Shown: positions 55,077 to 63,332, numbered from the stretch's first letter. The stretch: 64,000 nucleotides of DNA from Lysinibacillus antri (GCF_003977595.1 NZ_RYYR01000017.1:1-64000); one strand, 5' to 3'. Numbers and translations: made by a program. The notes: generated by a model from the letters alone, not told the origin.

Positions 55077-55670
55077 TTATCGAATATCGTTAATCGTATA
55101 AACAATCGTTTTCAATCCGTCGCAAGCGCCTTCTATTTGCTTTTTACGATGTTCTGTCGTCGTAATCCATACGATTGTTGGATAGTAGCCGAATTGCTTT
55201 ACAAGACTCTCCATGAGTGATTTATAGCGATTAATTTTCGCTCGGTTCTCTTTCATCGTCTGCAAATGATCGACCTCTAAAAAGTGATAAAATCCGTTAC
55301 GTGTAAAGACTGCATCTGCTATAACTGATATAGCGCCGTTCGATATTTTGACTTCGTTCTTCCAATCACGCGGACATTTATAGAAAAGCCAGGCGTCATT
55401 GCGCATAAGAATATGCGCTATATGTCCGCCCTTCTTGCGGATTTTATCGCAATCTACGTAGTCTCGACCTTGAGAGTTCAAATAATAAACAGTCATATAG
55501 CCATCTCGAAATGACGATAGATATTCTGATAAACCCGATAAGACTCGATTCGTATTGCGAACCGTCCCCAAGTGAAAGTAGCGGTTTAGTTGCTCGCGGC
55601 TTAGAAAGTCAAAGCGTTTCAAAAGTAATAGAATCTGTTCGTCTCGCTTCGTCAGAATCTTCTTTTTCAT
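55077..55670 (-). CDS. Replication-relaxation family winged-helix protein
   Basis: 197 aa. The N-terminal winged helix (LTKRDEQILLLLKRFDFLSR, EQLNRYFHLGTVRNTNRVLS) is followed by an alpha/beta domain with ADAVFTRNGFYHFLEVDHLQ. This is the replication-relaxation family found on plasmids, ICEs and phage-like elements of Gram-positive bacteria, required for replication or relaxation of some plasmids. GGAGAG precedes the ATG, and it overlaps the FtsK gene by 62 bases. Confidence 0.78.
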   Translation of the reverse strand: MKKKILTKRDEQILLLLKRFDFLSREQLNRYFHLGTVRNTNRVLSGLSEYLSSFRDGYMTVYYLNSQGRDYVDCDKIRKKGGHIAHILMRNDAWLFYKCPRDWKNEVKISNGAISVIADAVFTRNGFYHFLEVDHLQTMKENRAKINRYKSLMESLVKQFGYYPTIVWITTTEHRKKQIEGACDGLKTIVYTINDIR

Positions 55671-56880
55671 GCGAACTCTCCTCCTTAACGATGTGAGGCT
55701 CGATTATCTGTTGAATAGTTTGGTTTGAAATAAACGGCGATTGGACTGTATATCGTTTCACGTTGTTTTTATAAATGCCTCGCCCTGGTATATCGGGCAA
55801 TTTATCGGCTCCACATTCATCGAGTACGACTCTTGAGGCGGTATCTGTATCAACGACATAGCATAATCGGGCGATAATATTCCTTTTGGTTTGAGATGGG
55901 ATTACTTGTGCGGTAGGATATTGCGTGCAGAATATGAGGTAATAGCCGGCCGAACGACCTCGACGGGCAATATCTGTAATGATTTCCATAACGTCTTTAT
56001 CGTCTGATAAGTCGGCTGCTTCATCGATGATAATAAAGTGACGTTTCTTTATTTTCGCTTCCTTTACATCTTCAAAGCCACTATCAACGACATGTTCGAA
56101 TGATTTTTGCATGTCATTTTGAACTTTTGTTAGTACGTCCATCGCACTTTTGGGATCGCGAGAGTAGTATTTTACTTGCTTACAATTTCTAAATCGATGG
56201 AAGGCCGAGCCCCCTTTGAGGTCAATTAATGACAATTCGACGTTTTCCGGTTGTTGCTCAATCAACATTGTAGTAATCAATTTTAAAATGGCGCTCTTTC
56301 CGAAGCCTGTTGCGCCGGCTATGATTAAATGCTTATCTTTATCGAAATCGTGCCGGATAGTTTCGCCGTTTCGGGTAAATCCGATAGGCACGGACCATGT
56401 ATTTGATTTTAAAAGCGCATCATTCCAATTAATTTGCGTTGGCAACGCCTTGTCGTAAACTCTTACGATCAGTAAGCCGTCGTAAGCCAGTTCAATCTCT
56501 TTACGCTCCGTCAGCTTCGTTTTCCATAACGTTCTTAGATTGTCGATAATATTCGCGTCAAGCTGCAACGACTTTAAATCTGCAAAGGTAATCCGTTTAC
56601 GACGATTGTTTAATCCGTCCTCTAGCACGCGCAATTTACTGGCATAATCGTCAAAGCTACGCCCTAACGGTATTCGGTAACGATACTCCCATCCCCAATA
56701 ATATTGCTTTTTCTTAATTAGCTGCGTTGTATGCGTATCTTCTCCGTCCTTCACATTCAGACCACTTAGCGACATTATCCGTTGAATCTTGCCCGAATCA
56801 TTCGATAAACCTTTCTTTGACGTGTAGGCTTTAATAGCGATTGCACCAAAGACCGTAGTTGATACGATTTCAAAAAGCAT
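55609..56880 (-). CDS. FtsK/SpoIIIE-type (HerA) DNA translocase
   Basis: 423 aa from the ATG at 56880, six bases after GGGAG. A short hydrophobic N-terminus, then the ATPase: Walker A IIAGATGFGKSAILKLI (about 190-206), Walker B HFIIIDEAADL (about 285) and the sensor-like GRSAGYYLIFCTQYPTAQVI. It lacks the multi-TM domain and gamma domain of cell-division FtsK. Such small FtsK proteins move DNA in AICE-type conjugative elements and some satellites. It heads the operon with the replication-relaxation and membrane proteins. Confidence 0.85.
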   Translation of the reverse strand: MLFEIVSTTVFGAIAIKAYTSKKGLSNDSGKIQRIMSLSGLNVKDGEDTHTTQLIKKKQYYWGWEYRYRIPLGRSFDDYASKLRVLEDGLNNRRKRITFADLKSLQLDANIIDNLRTLWKTKLTERKEIELAYDGLLIVRVYDKALPTQINWNDALLKSNTWSVPIGFTRNGETIRHDFDKDKHLIIAGATGFGKSAILKLITTMLIEQQPENVELSLIDLKGGSAFHRFRNCKQVKYYSRDPKSAMDVLTKVQNDMQKSFEHVVDSGFEDVKEAKIKKRHFIIIDEAADLSDDKDVMEIITDIARRGRSAGYYLIFCTQYPTAQVIPSQTKRNIIARLCYVVDTDTASRVVLDECGADKLPDIPGRGIYKNNVKRYTVQSPFISNQTIQQIIEPHIVKEESSHEKEDSDEARRTDSITFETL

Positions 56881-57064
56881 AAACATCTCCCTTCACAAAA
56901 TATTTGCGTCACGGTTATCTTACGTAGTAAGAGTTGCACCAATCGAGAATGTTTTAAATGGCGGTTTAATCGTTGCTATTAAAGGAATTTGCATATTCCA
57001 AGTTGAAATACTAGAGTAGACACGAAACTAGAAGTCGACTAGGAATCGTATTTGGTAATATTTT

Positions 57065-57099
57065 ATTTCCGTTTAACGGAAATTATGCTAAACGGAAAT
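57065..57099. promoter_or_regulatory. Operator candidate for XRE regulator C
   Basis: A perfect 11-bp inverted repeat, ATTTCCGTTTA (57065-57075) and TAAACGGAAAT (57089-57099), with a third ACGGAAAT half-site between. It lies directly upstream of the TTG-started XRE gene and between it and the divergent FtsK operon. Confidence 0.65.
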
Positions 57100-57121
57100 G
57101 AAAAAGTTGTGAGGTGATCGT

Positions 57122-57337
57122 TTGGAACTCGAAATCAAATTGAAGCAACTATTAAAAGAGCGGAACATGGAACAGAAAGAACTCGCAGCACTTACCGGCT
57201 TGTCCAACCGCACTATCTCTGAATTGGCTACGAATAAAACAGAACGTATTCCTAAAACAGCGATATGTAAGATCGCTGAGGTATTAGAAATTAATGATAT
57301 ACGCGAAATCTTAGACTTTAAAACACTATCCGAATAA
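57122..57337 (+). CDS. XRE-family HTH regulator (C)
   Basis: 71 aa, starting at TTG after GTGAGGTGATC. HTH: MEQKELAALTGLSNRTISEL followed by TERIPKTAICKIAEVLEI. It reads like Cro/C1-type master repressors and lies divergent from the FtsK operon, so it could hold the transfer genes silent. No peptidase or RecA-sensing domain. Confidence 0.88.
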   Translation: MELEIKLKQLLKERNMEQKELAALTGLSNRTISELATNKTERIPKTAICKIAEVLEINDIREILDFKTLSE

Positions 57338-57417
57338 GATTATAGTTGCACTATCATTCCATTTAAAAGATAAAATGCTATAATTATACAATAACTTTAA
57401 ATGGAGGTTTTAGGATA

Positions 57418-57669
57418 ATGAGCAATAATCAACAAAAATTACGAGAAAAATATGAACATGAAATTAGAGAAATAAATTACATTCTGAAAAATCTAGAAGA
57501 AGGTCGTATATACGGATTAGGTTCAAATGTTGATCGAAGCGCAGGTAGTTTACAAACAAACATTTCAAAACTTCGTGAACGTTTAAATGACTTGTTTTAT
57601 AAAGTTGAAAATAATAAACCATCTGATAGTGAAACACTTCAAGAAGCATTTAATAAATTTATTGATTGA
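57418..57669 (+). CDS. Hypothetical helical protein
   Basis: 83 aa, highly charged and helical, with two coiled-coil-like stretches (LREKYEHEIREINYILKNLE, ISKLRERLNDLFYKVENNK). TGGAGG precedes the ATG, and a TATAAT lies about 40 bases upstream. It follows XRE gene C on the same strand. Unknown function. Confidence 0.6.
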   Translation: MSNNQQKLREKYEHEIREINYILKNLEEGRIYGLGSNVDRSAGSLQTNISKLRERLNDLFYKVENNKPSDSETLQEAFNKFID

Positions 57670-58142
57670 CAACCGATCCCCCATTTTCAGCAGAATGGCT
57701 GCTCGCTCCAGGAAATGCTCGGGAAGTAGTTACCTTACTATCTAAAACTCAAAATAGAGTAATAGACAATAAGTAACTACGCGATTATTTTCAGCGTCAT
57801 GGTGACGTCCGAGGGTTCTGTCGTCTTGTTTCGTAGAAGGCTTTCACCTTTCACATTCTCGTATAATTACCGTCCTATACGTGTGAATCAGTCCTTGATT
57901 GGTCGGATTTGTCCGACTGTTTGTCCACATGAATGTGATTACCCGTGCCGTAACACGCCAGTAAACCACCGAGCCTTTAATGGTCGCTCTCACCAATTCA
58001 TCGCAACCGTAAACAAGCAAACGGGTTGACTTGCGATATATCCGTTTTGTGCGGTAGACGGCTACTTGACGTGTTTTTTAACGTCGCTTAACGGCTGCTC
58101 GACGTTGAGTTTTCCTAAAAAAGACAATAGGAAACTAGACCT
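57670..58142. other. Non-coding region right of the regulator genes
   Basis: About 470 bases without a supported ORF. It holds a hairpin GTCGGA-TTTG-TCCGAC (57902-57917) and several shorter inverted repeats. Frames of 70-76 codons exist here but lack ribosome-binding sites. It could carry an origin of transfer or a regulatory RNA. Confidence 0.4.
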
Positions 58143-58170
58143 TTGCAATATCGCTTTTTTTCGATATAAT
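58143..58170 (+). promoter_or_regulatory. SigA promoter of a candidate small RNA
   Basis: TTGCAA (58143-58148), 16-base spacer, TATAAT (58165-58170). Confidence 0.7.
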
Positions 58171-58176
58171 AAAGGC

Positions 58177-58271
58177 ATCAGAACTCGTATTAAATTTGTG
58201 TTGGAACTCATTTTTTACGGGTGTGTATGTCAAATGGTCGTAGCGGTGGTGCGCTACGGCTTTTTTCTTTT
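58177..58271 (+). ncRNA. Candidate about 95-nt small RNA
   Basis: Lies between the promoter at 58143-58170 and the terminator hairpin CGTAGC-(8 nt)-GCTACG (58239-58258) plus T tract. It ends exactly at the integrase stop, antisense to its 3' UTR. A short ATG frame inside (MSNGRSGGALRLF) lacks a good ribosome-binding site. Confidence 0.55.
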
Positions 58272-59263
58272 TATCTAAACTCTCGCAGCTTGTCCGCTAC
58301 TTCTTCGGGATCAAGATGCAAATAGCGCGCTGTAATAGCAAAATCAGAATGGCCTAACGCCTTTGAAACGAGCGCTAAATCGCCTTTGCTCCGCTTATAT
58401 ATGTCTTTAGCGAATCCACGTCGAAGACCATGCGGATTAATATTTTTAATGCCGTAAATCCGTTTATAATAATTCAATCGTTTGGCTATTGCATTAGACT
58501 TTGGTGAACGCTCATTATGCACAGACTCTCCGGCTTGCGTTATAAATACAAACTTATTATCAAGATTCTTTTCTTCACGAATTAGGCGATTTTGTTCGAA
58601 TAAAACCTCAAACAACTTTTGGAGCCGACCGTCGAATGGTAACAAGATAACTTTACGATTCTTTAATAAGGCGCCCTCAATCCGTAATACTCTATTTTCT
58701 AAATCAACGTGACGTTCTTCAAGTGCGGATAATGTTGCGAGCCTTATGCCCGTTTGATACATCGTAAGAATCGCAGTAGCATCTCGTAACTCTATAAATT
58801 TCGATAAATCTAATAGACGTAAAACATTAAATACATCTTCATCCGTAGCGCCTTCCTTTATTGGCTCGTCTACTCTAATACGAATATTCTTCCAAAACAT
58901 ATCGGCAAGCCAACCGTTATGAAAACACTTAGTCAAAAACGCATTAAAACATTTAAGACGGATTCGCTTCGTAGTATCTTTAACTTTCATTGACGATAGC
59001 CAGTCGTAAATAGCATCCGCATCTATTGCGAGTAAGAATTCGACGTTGGTTTTCTCTATAAAGTCGTTTACATACGTTTCATAATCATGAATGGTTCGCT
59101 CACGCAGACCGCTCGCCCGCATCTGTCTCACGATAATTTCTAACGCCTTCTCGATTGATAGCGAGGCTTTACGATTAACTACGATCGGTTCGACGTCTTT
59201 CTCCACGCTAAACATTTCCGATAAATCTGCCGCAACAGTTAGTCCGTTTCTCTTTTTAGACAA
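58271..59263 (-). CDS. Tyrosine recombinase (phage-type integrase)
   Basis: 330 aa, TTG start after AGGAGG. The SAM-like N-terminal core-binding domain (YETYVNDFIEKTNVEFLLAI) is followed by a catalytic domain with Arg I in YQTGIRLATLSAL, the Lys region, the H-x-x-R box in NPHGLRRGFAKDIY, the second His in LGHSDFAITARYLHL, and the nucleophile Tyr in the same block. It inserts and excises the element at tRNA-Arg. No separate excisionase is recognised. A candidate RNA converges on its end. Confidence 0.95.
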   Translation of the reverse strand: MSKKRNGLTVAADLSEMFSVEKDVEPIVVNRKASLSIEKALEIIVRQMRASGLRERTIHDYETYVNDFIEKTNVEFLLAIDADAIYDWLSSMKVKDTTKRIRLKCFNAFLTKCFHNGWLADMFWKNIRIRVDEPIKEGATDEDVFNVLRLLDLSKFIELRDATAILTMYQTGIRLATLSALEERHVDLENRVLRIEGALLKNRKVILLPFDGRLQKLFEVLFEQNRLIREEKNLDNKFVFITQAGESVHNERSPKSNAIAKRLNYYKRIYGIKNINPHGLRRGFAKDIYKRSKGDLALVSKALGHSDFAITARYLHLDPEEVADKLREFR

Positions 59264-59296
59264 CGCAAAAAAACCTCCTAACGTAAGTTAGAAGGC

Positions 59297-59333
59297 GTAC
59301 ACAATTCGCAGTTTGACCGCTCATTGACCGTCG
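59297..59333. promoter_or_regulatory. Candidate integrase arm-type sites, right end
   Basis: GTACACAATTCGCAGTTTG (59297-59315) plus TTTGACCGC and TTGACCGT match the left-end sites at 41578-41626 and lie between the integrase gene and the attachment site. A CTAAC-GTAA-GTTAG hairpin is adjacent (about 59277-59290). Confidence 0.55.
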
Positions 59334-59381
59334 CTTTAACTTCGCTAGAAGGCTTATATAACGCGGTTTCTACCGCAAAAA

Positions 59382-59413
59382 GTACGTCCCAGGAGGGATT
59401 CGAACCCCCGACC
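59382..59413. repeat. Right attachment-site copy inside tRNA-Arg
   Basis: 32 bases identical to 41521-41552. It comprises the 3' 29 nucleotides of tRNA-Arg plus three downstream bases, so insertion preserves the tRNA. Confidence 0.93.
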
Positions 59414-59458
59414 GTACGCTTAGAAGGCGTATGCTCTATCCGGCTGAGCTACTGAGAC
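59385..59458 (-). tRNA. tRNA-Arg (anticodon UCU)
   Basis: 74 nt cloverleaf: acceptor GTCTCAG/CTGGGAC, D arm GCTCAGCCGGATAGAGC, anticodon arm TACGC-CTTCTAA-GCGTA with anticodon TCT, and T arm GGGGGTTCGAATCCCTC. CCA is not encoded. It reads AGA codons. It serves as the integration target of the element on its 3' side. Confidence 0.95.
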
Positions 59459-59572
59459 ATGATCACTTAAGATGATTTCCTTAAGGACAATATTTATTAT
59501 AGCAAATCTAGAAGATAAGTCAACACTTTGATTAACATTTTAAGAAAATTTTTCTTTATCCATTTTGAACCT

Positions 59573-60079
59573 TTATTTTGTTAATTCAAACTGCTTTGAA
59601 AACAACTCGACTCCTTCATCGTTAAAAGCTTTAACTGTCCATTTTCCGTCCTGAAACTCAACAATGACATAACTTTTCTCAGCGATTCCACGAGGCTTTA
59701 AAAGGCTTCCTGGATTCACAAATAGTATATTGTCCACAAGTTCTGCACCTAATACGTGAGAATGCCCAAAAAAAGCGGCGTTTGCTTCAAGTTCTTTTGT
59801 TCGATAAAGTAAATTCATTGTTGTTGCTTTTACATTTAACAAATGACCATGCGCTATAAAAACTTTTACATCATTCCATTCAAACAATTCTTCTTCTGGG
59901 AATCTTGTATCACGGTCACAGTTGCCGCGTACTTTTTTCACACCTTCTAAATAAGGGTGATCAAAGGGCAATTCACTATCACCACAATGTATGATGGCGT
60001 CCACGTTTTCATGCGCCTTGCGAACTCGATTAATGACTTCTGCATCTCCATGGGTATCACTCATTACTAATAGTTTCAT
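59573..60079 (-). CDS. ysnB: Metallophosphoesterase, YfcE/YsnB family
   Basis: 168 aa from the ATG at 60079 after GGTGGAGG; the frame is open 20 codons further. Calcineurin-like phosphoesterase motifs: MSDTHGD (metal Asp/His), HCGDSELPF, VRGNCDRDT and VFIAHGHLLNV, ending with FFGHSHVLGAE and VNPGSLLKPRG. It probably hydrolyses phosphodiesters; substrate unsettled. It follows rdgB by 6 bases or fewer counted from the longer frame, as ysnA-ysnB in B. subtilis. Confidence 0.92.
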   Translation of the reverse strand: MKLLVMSDTHGDAEVINRVRKAHENVDAIIHCGDSELPFDHPYLEGVKKVRGNCDRDTRFPEEELFEWNDVKVFIAHGHLLNVKATTMNLLYRTKELEANAAFFGHSHVLGAELVDNILFVNPGSLLKPRGIAEKSYVIVEFQDGKWTVKAFNDEGVELFSKQFELTK

Positions 60080-60145
60080 ACAAAACCTCCACCATGAAAA
60101 ATATGTCCGATATTTATTTTTCCACAAAATACCGGACATTCTTTC

Positions 60146-60736
60146 TTACATTATATTTGGTAACTCTTCAGCTAGTTTACGAATCGCATTGCCTCGATGT
60201 GAAATGGCGCCTTTTTCTTCTGGTGTTAATTCGGCCATTGTACGATTCAGCTCGGGTACAAAGAATATTGGGTCGTAACCAAATCCGTTTGTTCCGCGTT
60301 TTTCACGAAGAATGACTCCTTCACACGTCCCAAATACCGTATGTGATTCCATTTCTGGACCGGCAATCGCTAGTGCACAACAAAAACGTGCCGTACGCTT
60401 TTCATCTGGCACTTCATTCATTTTTTCCATTACTTTTATTATATTCGCCTCGTCATCATGATCTCCTGCATATCGAGCTGAATAAACGCCTGGTTCTCCT
60501 CCTAATGCATCGACGGCTAAGCCACTATCATCTGCAATTACAAGTTTTCCAAGAGCCTGCGCTAATGTTTCTGCCTTTAATACTGCATTCTCTTCAAATG
60601 TTGTACCTGTTTCTTCAATTTCCATATCGGGTGCTACATCAAACATCGTCACCACTTCATAGCCAAGTGGTGTAAATAATGCTTCAAAATCTTTTGCTTT
60701 CCCTTTATTTTTCGTGGCGATTACTACTTGCTTCAT
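60146..60736 (-). CDS. rdgB: XTP/dITP diphosphatase (RdgB/HAM1 family)
   Basis: 196 aa. Removes xanthosine and inosine triphosphates from the nucleotide pool. [17 protein letters not shown] at the start, then [33 protein letters not shown] and [15 protein letters not shown]. It is the B. subtilis ysnA equivalent. Its ATG abuts the TAA of rph, so it is coupled. Confidence 0.95.
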   Translation of the reverse strand: MKQVVIATKNKGKAKDFEALFTPLGYEVVTMFDVAPDMEIEETGTTFEENAVLKAETLAQALGKLVIADDSGLAVDALGGEPGVYSARYAGDHDDEANIIKVMEKMNEVPDEKRTARFCCALAIAGPEMESHTVFGTCEGVILREKRGTNGFGYDPIFFVPELNRTMAELTPEEKGAISHRGNAIRKLAEELPNIM

Positions 60737-61495
60737 TTAAGCATCCTCCTTTGCAGAACGAACTAAATTTGCTGCGTCCCCTAGTACTTCTTTTTGAATT
60801 GCGATTAGCTCTAGGATACCCTTTTCACCAAGTGATAATAATGTATTTAATTCATCTCGGGAGAATGTTGCTTCTTCTCCTGTTCCTTGAATTTCAACAA
60901 AGCGACCATTGCCTGTCATGACAAGATTCATATCGACTGTAGCTGCTACGTCTTCTACATAATTTAAATCTAAAATTGCCCCTATTTCATCGACGATACC
61001 AACACTAGTAGCTGCTAAGAAATCCACGATTGGGAACTTTGCAAATGGTTTTGCTTCATTGTACTGTGCTAAGGCCTGTGTTAACGCTACAAACGCCCCT
61101 GTAATGGATGCTGTGCGTGTTCCACCGTCTGCTTGAATGACATCACAATCAATCCAAACAGTCTTTTCTCCAAGCGCTTCTAAGTCGACAATCGCACGTA
61201 ATGCACGACCGATTAATCGTTGAATTTCCATTGTACGACCATTAATTTTCCCACGAGATGCATCCCGTTGTGTACGATCGGCAGTAGCTCTAGGTAACAT
61301 AGAGTATTCTGCTGTGATCCAGCCTTTCCCTTGACCACGTAAAAATCCAGGAACACGATCTTCAATGGTTGCCGTACAAATCACTTTTGTATTCCCTACT
61401 TCAATTAATACAGACCCTTCCGGATGCATTAAATAATTTGAATCAATTTTCACTGTTCTTAATTGCTCTATAGCTCGTCCATCATGTCTTGTCAT
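60737..61495 (-). CDS. rph: Ribonuclease PH
   Basis: 252 aa. Phosphorolytic 3'-exoribonuclease that trims tRNA 3' ends. Typical RNase PH blocks are [11 protein letters not shown]-like [18 protein letters not shown] at the start, then [58 protein letters not shown] and [11 protein letters not shown]. It is followed without a gap by rdgB. In B. subtilis gerM lies between racE and rph; here only 160 non-coding bases do. Confidence 0.96.
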   Translation of the reverse strand: MTRHDGRAIEQLRTVKIDSNYLMHPEGSVLIEVGNTKVICTATIEDRVPGFLRGQGKGWITAEYSMLPRATADRTQRDASRGKINGRTMEIQRLIGRALRAIVDLEALGEKTVWIDCDVIQADGGTRTASITGAFVALTQALAQYNEAKPFAKFPIVDFLAATSVGIVDEIGAILDLNYVEDVAATVDMNLVMTGNGRFVEIQGTGEEATFSRDELNTLLSLGEKGILELIAIQKEVLGDAANLVRSAKEDA

Positions 61496-61554
61496 ATATG
61501 TCCTCCTTGATACTTCGCGCTAATCATCTTAACATAAATCAAATCATCGTACCA

Positions 61555-61610
61555 GGTGCCTGGCACTCATACAATTCTGAATATTCATAATTAAACGAGT
61601 GCCAGGCACC
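61555..61610. repeat. Inverted repeat GGTGCCTGGCACTC ... GAGTGCCAGGCACC
   Basis: Perfect 14-bp arms (61555-61568, 61597-61610) around a 28-base AT-rich loop. The GTGCCTGGCAC core is a well-known dispersed intergenic repeat in Bacillaceae. It lies at the site where gerM would be in B. subtilis. Confidence 0.75.
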
Positions 61611-61652
61611 AAAAAAATAAACAGGTATCCAAACAGATGTTTGAATACCTGG
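61611..61652 (-). terminator. Terminator of racE
   Basis: CAGGTATCCAAAC (61622-61634) pairs with GTTTGAATACCTG (61639-61651), followed by TTTATTTTTTT on the minus strand. Confidence 0.85.
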
Positions 61653-61656
61653 CAAT

Positions 61657-62451
61657 TTACAGTTTGATTCGTCGGATATCTAAATGTGACTTTTTCAGCC
61701 AATTTTCAGCAATTGTTCGAAAAATGGGAACGGAACCTGTTGCGAAAAAAATGTGTTCCGGTTTTTTCCCAGATGTATTTAGCTTGTGCTCATAGGTTAA
61801 TAACTCTTTCACTTCTTTTGCCGTTTCCTCGGCCGAAGAGAGTACATGAACGTCAGGCCCAACTACTTTTTCGATATGGTGCTGAATAATTGGATAATGG
61901 GTACATCCTAAAATCACTGTATCAAATTTTTTATTTGTTAGCGGCTTTAAACCCTTTTCTACAAGGTCGAATGCAAATTGTCCTTCATATTCTCCACTTT
62001 CCACTAAAGGAACAAATGTCGGACATGCAAGAGGAATTATTTTCGCCTTCGTACTTAAAGAAAGTAGTGCATCTTCATATGCGCCACTTTTTATTGTACC
62101 TTCCGTCGCGAGAACAACAATTTCATTTCGTTTCGTTTTTTTCTCGGCAGCACGTGCACCAGCATTAATGACACCAATTACTGGAATTGATAAGTTCTTT
62201 TGTAAACTTCTTAATGCTACTGCGGTGGCCGTATTACATGCAATGACAAGCATTTTGATATTCATTTTCTCTAATACTGATGCCATTTGCCATGTATACG
62301 TAAGTACTTCCTGCCTGTCTCTAGATCCATAAGGGCATCTTGCAGTATCACCGATGTAGTAGATTGTTTCTTCTGGTAAAACATTCATTATTTGCTTGGC
62401 TACCGTTAAACCGCCAACACCTGAATCAATAACGCCTATCGGGGCATTCAC
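61657..62451 (-). CDS. racE: Glutamate racemase
   Basis: 264 aa. Provides D-glutamate for peptidoglycan. Both catalytic cysteines are visible: VIACNTATAVALRSL and VILGCTHYPIIQHHI. The N-terminus is IGVIDSGVGGLTVAKQI with DTARCPYGSR. It follows the MarR-type gene by 10 bases and ends at a strong terminator. Confidence 0.96.
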   Translation of the reverse strand: MNAPIGVIDSGVGGLTVAKQIMNVLPEETIYYIGDTARCPYGSRDRQEVLTYTWQMASVLEKMNIKMLVIACNTATAVALRSLQKNLSIPVIGVINAGARAAEKKTKRNEIVVLATEGTIKSGAYEDALLSLSTKAKIIPLACPTFVPLVESGEYEGQFAFDLVEKGLKPLTNKKFDTVILGCTHYPIIQHHIEKVVGPDVHVLSSAEETAKEVKELLTYEHKLNTSGKKPEHIFFATGSVPIFRTIAENWLKKSHLDIRRIKL

Positions 62452-62461
62452 AATAACCGCC

Positions 62462-62911
62462 TCAATCCTCTTCCATTTGTAAATGTAGTTTGTGCAGTAA
62501 TTCTGATAAGGTTTCTACTTCTGTTTTACCAAAATCACCTAACAATTCATGTAGGTAATTTTGTCGCTTTTCGATAACTTCTTGGATGATTCTTTCGCCC
62601 TCATCAAGTAAATGGATGTGTACTACTCGGCGGTCCTGTTCATCACGAATACGCACTACTAATTCATTTTTTTCCATACGATCGACTAAGTCTGTCGTCG
62701 TACTAAAAGCTAAATACATTTTATTCGATAATTCCCCAATTGTCATATCGCCCGATTCATGTAACCATTGAAGCGCTACGAATTGTGGAGGTGTAATCGT
62801 ATAGTTACTTAATATTTCTCTTCCTTTTTGCTTAATTATATGCGAAATAAAACGCAGTTCTTTTTCTAAAAACGCTACTGTCTCATGGGTATGCTTTTCA
62901 ATTTCACTCAT
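62462..62911 (-). CDS. MarR-family transcriptional regulator (YsmB-like)
   Basis: 149 aa. Winged-helix MarR core: ITPPQFVALQWLHESGDMTI, GELSNKMYLAFSTTTDLVDR, and the wing RIRDEQDRRVVHIHLLDEGE. Located between gerE and racE like ysmB in B. subtilis. Ligand unknown. It may regulate the adjacent envelope genes. Confidence 0.92.
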   Translation of the reverse strand: MSEIEKHTHETVAFLEKELRFISHIIKQKGREILSNYTITPPQFVALQWLHESGDMTIGELSNKMYLAFSTTTDLVDRMEKNELVVRIRDEQDRRVVHIHLLDEGERIIQEVIEKRQNYLHELLGDFGKTEVETLSELLHKLHLQMEED

Positions 62912-63038
62912 TTAGTGCGTCCACTCCTCAAGAATTAAATCCTTCTATAGCTTCGTCTGTCTACTATTTTGGCAGACAAACACTATTTTGATGATAATTC
63001 TATTTTGAAGTGTTTTTTATGAAATAGCAAGCATCCAT

Positions 63039-63260
63039 TCAGTGTAAAGATAATTCGTCTAGCCTCAATAATTCAATTAACGCTTGCGCTCTACTGGATA
63101 CGCCCAGTTTTTGAATCGTGTTTGAAATATGATTACGCACCGTTTTTTCGCTAATGCCCAACTTTTGTGAAATGTCCTTTGTAGAATAGTCTAGTATCAA
63201 TAATTGGAATATTTCCCGTTCTCTTTTCGTCAAAAGTGAACGATGCTGCGGGCTATTCAT
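63039..63260 (-). CDS. gerE: Spore-specific transcription factor GerE
   Basis: 73 aa, the usual size of GerE, a LuxR-type HTH without a receiver. LLTKREREIFQLLILDYSTK, DISQKLGISEKTVRNHISNT and IQKLGVSSRAQALIELLRL are the diagnostic blocks. GerE acts late in the mother cell with SigK on coat genes. It faces the B. subtilis neighbours ysmA and ysmB. Confidence 0.95.
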   Translation of the reverse strand: MNSPQHRSLLTKREREIFQLLILDYSTKDISQKLGISEKTVRNHISNTIQKLGVSSRAQALIELLRLDELSLH

Positions 63261-63332
63261 AAGGCAACACCCTCCTATCTCCTCTTCTATGTAAAGTATG
63301 TTAAGAGTTGTTAGGCTGTGAGGGCATTTTCA

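Larger units (their letters stand above)
41521..59413. mobile_element. Integrative element in tRNA-Arg, about 17.9 kb
   Basis: It is bounded by a perfect 32-bp direct repeat (41521-41552 and 59382-59413) that copies the 3' end of tRNA-Arg. A tyrosine recombinase lies at its right end beside the intact tRNA. Contents: integrase, FtsK-like ATPase, replication-relaxation protein, primase, three XRE regulators, tail-like proteins, many small unknown genes and an AbiTii cassette. Conjugation genes of Tn916/ICEBs1 type (relaxase, VirB4, VirB6) are not seen, nor are capsid, portal or large terminase genes. Codon use seems richer in GCG/CGC than the flanks, consistent with transfer. Confidence 0.92.

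Noticed and set aside
57799-58278. Two plus-strand frames of 70-76 codons
   Set aside because: No ribosome-binding sites, odd composition, and they cross the candidate promoter and terminator.
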